Source: a virus
Length of the DNA: 32,693 nt
Virus record (IMG/VR): IMGVR_UViG_3300037189_008829
Span: 1-32,693 of that record
Strand: one strand, 5' to 3'
This document shows, in pieces, positions 31,236 through 32,693 of the stretch. The translations under genes and the position numbers were made by a program. Every line of letters starts with the position of its first letter. The first letter of the stretch is position 1. A model generated the notes under the pieces. The model saw only the letters and a program-made list of their open reading frames with translations, had not been told where the DNA came from and searched no databases.

Positions 31236-31586
31236 ATGCCATTACCAAAACCACAACAAGGAGAAGATAAAGATAAGTTCGTTAGTAGATGTATCTCGGA
31301 GATATACCCGTCTGAATACGGACAAAGAGAAGCATTAGCTATTTGCTACAACATTTACGAAGGTAAAACAGTACAAGCAACTAAAACAATATCTCCATTC
31401 CAAAGAAAAGCAGAAGAGTTTCAATTACTATCTGCTGAAAAAGATATTAGATTAAAAGGAATAGAATTAGCAGATTACCCATGGGATGAATGTGTTTCTG
31501 ATATGACCGAAAGATATGGTGATGAAGAAACTGCGAACAAAGTATGTGGTATGATTAGAGCTAAATACGGAAACGCAAAAGGATAA
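31236..31586 (+). CDS. Small protein with two related Cys-containing helix motifs
   Basis: A 116-aa protein. The N-terminal segment 'FVSRCISEIYPSEYGQREALAICYNIYEG' and the C-terminal segment 'WDECVSDMTERYGDEETANKVCGMIRAKYG' share a pattern of C-x-S, a Tyr-x-(x)-E turn, Cys and a final Tyr, so the protein appears to be an internal duplication joined by a linker. Motifs of this kind occur in capsid-protease-linked proteins of phages as I recall. It is the last gene before a strong terminator. Function unknown. Confidence 0.6.
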   Translation: MPLPKPQQGEDKDKFVSRCISEIYPSEYGQREALAICYNIYEGKTVQATKTISPFQRKAEEFQLLSAEKDIRLKGIELADYPWDECVSDMTERYGDEETANKVCGMIRAKYGNAKG

Positions 31587-31629
31587 AGTAAAATATTGGA
31601 TTGCCATTCAATATAGTATGTGTGTTGTG

Positions 31630-31662
31630 AAAACCGTTGGACTTATAGTTCAGCGGTTTTTT
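31630..31662 (+). terminator. Strong intrinsic terminator
   Basis: AAAACCGTTGGACT (31630-31643) pairs over 14 bp, with G-U pairs, with AGTTCAGCGGTTTT (31647-31660) around a TAT loop, and the T run reaches 31662. It ends the structural and tail operon. Confidence 0.92.
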
Positions 31663-31713
31663 ATGCTCAAAAAAATAAATAAAATAGTGCTAGGAATTAC
31701 AGAAAAAAAGTGT

Positions 31714-31721
31714 TATGTTTG
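31714..31721 (+). promoter_or_regulatory. Candidate host-type promoter -7 box TATGTTTG
   Basis: TATGTTTG is an exact match to the Bacteroidota -7 box TAnnTTTG. It lies 40 bases before the ATG of the next gene, just after the terminator. The expected upstream TTTG about 19 bases before (about 31691) reads TAGG, so the -33 part is weak. Confidence 0.4.
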
Positions 31722-31760
31722 TATTGTAAATAAATAATTAAACTTTAAACACAAACAGTT

Positions 31761-32033
31761 ATGAACACATTACAAAACACAAAATTACCAATTTATTACA
31801 AAATTCAAGATTCTATATTTGAATTTGATGTAAATCATAATCCAACAAATGAATCTATTCACAAAGAATTTATGAGATTAGTTAAATTAAGAGATGAATG
31901 GGAAGATATCTGGCACAGTTCAACAAACCCTTATGAAAAATCACATGCTCATAGAGAATTCAATGTTTGTTTGGATTGGTTTAGAAGATTTCTAGATACA
32001 TTTGATGAAGATATTTTATTTAATAAAAAATAA
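31761..32033 (+). CDS. Hypothetical acidic and aromatic protein
   Basis: A 90-aa protein starting at ATG 31761, in its own unit between a terminator and the next promoter. The pattern 'EFMRLVKLRDEWEDIWHSSTNPYEKSHAHREFNVCLDWFRRFLDTFDED' predicts two helices with many Trp, Asp and Glu. No known motif. Its isolated transcription suggests a separate regulatory or host-takeover role, though this is a guess. Confidence 0.55.
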   Translation: MNTLQNTKLPIYYKIQDSIFEFDVNHNPTNESIHKEFMRLVKLRDEWEDIWHSSTNPYEKSHAHREFNVCLDWFRRFLDTFDEDILFNKK

Positions 32034-32046
32034 ATAAAATAAAATA

Positions 32047-32081
32047 TGGTTTTGGAAAAAAAAACAATATATATACTAAAT
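32047..32081 (+). promoter_or_regulatory. Promoter P3, same 28-bp box as P1
   Basis: TTTTGG at 32050-32055 followed by an A9 tract. The first 28 bases (32047-32074) are identical to 508-535. Possible downstream boxes are TACTAAAT (32074-32081, spacing 18) or TATACTAA (32072-32079, spacing 16), so the transcription start is uncertain, at about 32082-32088. It would transcribe the structured leader and then the initiator gene. Confidence 0.6.
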
Positions 32082-32180
32082 GGAGTGTGAGATACTCTAT
32101 AAAGAAACTGAACGATATGTTCACCTCAACCCCAAACATAGTTGGTAATCTCACTACCGATTATGATTTGGGGTTTTTTA
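32081..32180 (+). ncRNA. Structured leader RNA with kissing-loop and terminator, before the initiator gene
   Basis: Three hairpins lie between promoter P3 and ATG 32191. H1: TGGAGT (32081-32086) pairs with ACTCTA (32094-32099), loop GTGAGAT (32087-32093). H2: TGAAC (32109-32113) pairs with GTTCA (32119-32123). H3: 32128-32147 pairs with 32155-32175 through about 20 bp with one bulge (A 32166), including CCCCAAA/TTTGGGG at its base, loop ATCTCAC (32148-32154), followed by T to 32179. H3 is a strong intrinsic terminator. The H1 and H3 loops are exact reverse complements over all 7 nt, so a kissing interaction is predicted. Inferred role: attenuation of the initiator gene or a terminated small RNA. 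Confidence 0.7.
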
Positions 32181-32190
32181 TTAAAGATAT

Positions 32191-32693
32191 ATGAAAGAAT
32201 TAAAAAGAAAGTTACTGAGTAAATCCATAGGAAAGAACTCCTACTGGTCTCTAAACAAACACTTAGTTAGAAAGATAGGTTTAGAATCAACACTTATCCT
32301 ACAACACATTATAGATTTACAGGAGGTGTTTAAGAAGAACGAGATATTCCAATCACAACCCAATATGGCTGAGGAATTAGGAATTACTGAATATGCGATA
32401 AAAACCAAAATAGTAGAGTTAACTAAGGGGGGTTATATAAATGTAATTAAAAAGGGAATACCATGCAAAAACTACTACTCCACCAATGATGATAAAATTA
32501 TAGATATTCTAGTCACCGAACTAGTGGATACGAAATCAACGGACTTGTTAGAGGTTGATAATACTAATGATGAACTCAACGGACTAGTGGATACGAAATC
32601 AACGGACAAGGTAATATCAAATCAACTGACTAGTGATATAGAAACACTACCCACTATTACTAATAATACAATAAAGAATACGACTAATAATAC
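32191..32693 (+). CDS. Replication initiator-like winged-helix protein, N-terminal part
   Basis: ATG 32191 opens a gene that runs off the window end and, through the 87-bp overlap, continues to 316 (243 aa in all). Residues about 30-97 form a winged helix-turn-helix: 'ESTLILQHIIDLQEVF', 'NMAEELGITEYAIKTKIVEL' (recognition helix) and 'GGYINVIKKGIPCKNYY' (wing). A polar Asn/Thr/Asp linker and a short C-terminal domain follow. Winged-helix N-terminus, disordered linker and small C-terminus, with repeats in the linker DNA, is the layout of lambda O-type initiators, which bind the origin inside their own gene and recruit a helicase loader. No helicase or polymerase is encoded, so host enzymes would be used. 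An alternative is a transcription regulator. Confidence 0.75.
   Translation, partial: MKELKRKLLSKSIGKNSYWSLNKHLVRKIGLESTLILQHIIDLQEVFKKNEIFQSQPNMAEELGITEYAIKTKIVELTKGGYINVIKKGIPCKNYYSTNDDKIIDILVTELVDTKSTDLLEVDNTNDELNGLVDTKSTDKVISNQLTSDIETLPTITNNTIKNTTNN
32511..32640. other. Iteron-like repeats inside the initiator gene, candidate origin
   Basis: Five related units of about 20 bp around the core TCAACGGACTAGTGGATA start, by their TCA, at 32513, 32536, 32576, 32599 and 32622 (spacing 23, 40, 23, 23). Two 24-bp segments, 32521-32544 and 32584-32607, are identical. The AT-rich stretch with a repeated 11-mer follows at 53-87 in circle coordinates. They fall in the disordered linker (residues about 107-150), so protein sequence constraint is low. 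Origin function is inferred by analogy to lambda. Confidence 0.6.
32607..32693. repeat. Right copy of 87-bp terminal direct repeat
   Basis: Identical to bases 1-87. It closes the circle at a unique length of 32606 bp and restores the initiator reading frame without a gap. Confidence 0.95.

Noticed and set aside
32081-32125. Leader piece 'ctctataaagaaact' looks like the A-rich tail of a preQ1-I riboswitch
   Set aside because: The 5' part lacks the conserved loop and pseudoknot partner of preQ1-I, and the gene controlled has no link to queuosine. The kissing-loop pairing explains the layout better.
32105-32125. 'gaaactgaacga' resembles hammerhead ribozyme core elements
   Set aside because: CUGANGA is interrupted by an extra base and no matching stems or cleavage triplet can be placed.
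1-32693. CRISPR array, tRNA, insertion sequence or diversity-generating retroelement
   Set aside because: The only short repeats are in-frame coding repeats, iteron-like units and the terminal overlap. No cloverleaf, transposase or reverse transcriptase was seen.

Overview
This window is one complete, circularly closed tailed-phage genome. Bases 1-87 are identical to bases 32607-32693, so the unique circle is 32606 bp. The gene cut by the window ends (start 32191, stop 316) reads through the junction in frame. Every gene I can support is on the + strand. The DNA is AT-rich. Starts usually follow A/T-rich stretches such as 'taatatg', with no Shine-Dalgarno sequence, and several promoter candidates carry a TTTG-type upstream box. 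Together with protein families I associate with Bacteroidetes siphoviruses (XkdF-type protease, gp10-like neck protein, tape measure ending in a Pro-Pro-Pro-Phe helix region), this points to a virus of the Bacteroidota. The host is inferred, not shown.

Layout. (1) Replication and early region, 32047-5676: a promoter, a structured leader RNA with a strong terminator, a winged-helix replication-initiator-like gene with iteron-like repeats inside it, an AP2-type HNH endonuclease, several small regulators (RHH-like, sigma-like, zinc-ribbon) and three DNA methyltransferases of different classes. (2) Packaging and head, 5707-13927: small and large terminase, a two-frame gene resembling a tail-assembly chaperone, a long repetitive fibre gene, scaffold and major capsid protein. 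(3) Neck and tail, 13989-24786: tail-tube candidate, portal, connectors, tail-tip proteins and two Thr-rich, Cys-rich 'beads on a string' proteins. (4) Three consecutive glycosyltransferase genes, 24834-27258. (5) Tape measure, a displaced XkdF-type protease and small genes, 27282-32033.

How the parts may work together. A 28-bp exact promoter repeat (508-535 and 32047-32074) drives the first early operon and the leader of the initiator gene. A related TTTTGG-N19-TAATATAA promoter overlaps the end of the third methyltransferase and drives packaging. Leader transcription would meet a terminator about 10 bases before the initiator ATG. The 7-nt loop of that terminator is exactly complementary to the 7-nt loop of the first leader hairpin. 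The phage has no recognisable polymerase, helicase, integrase or lysis gene, so it probably relies on the host replisome. The leader RNA control element, the origin within the initiator gene, the -1 frameshift, and the pairing of Thr-rich fibres with phage glycosyltransferases are the most notable systems here.
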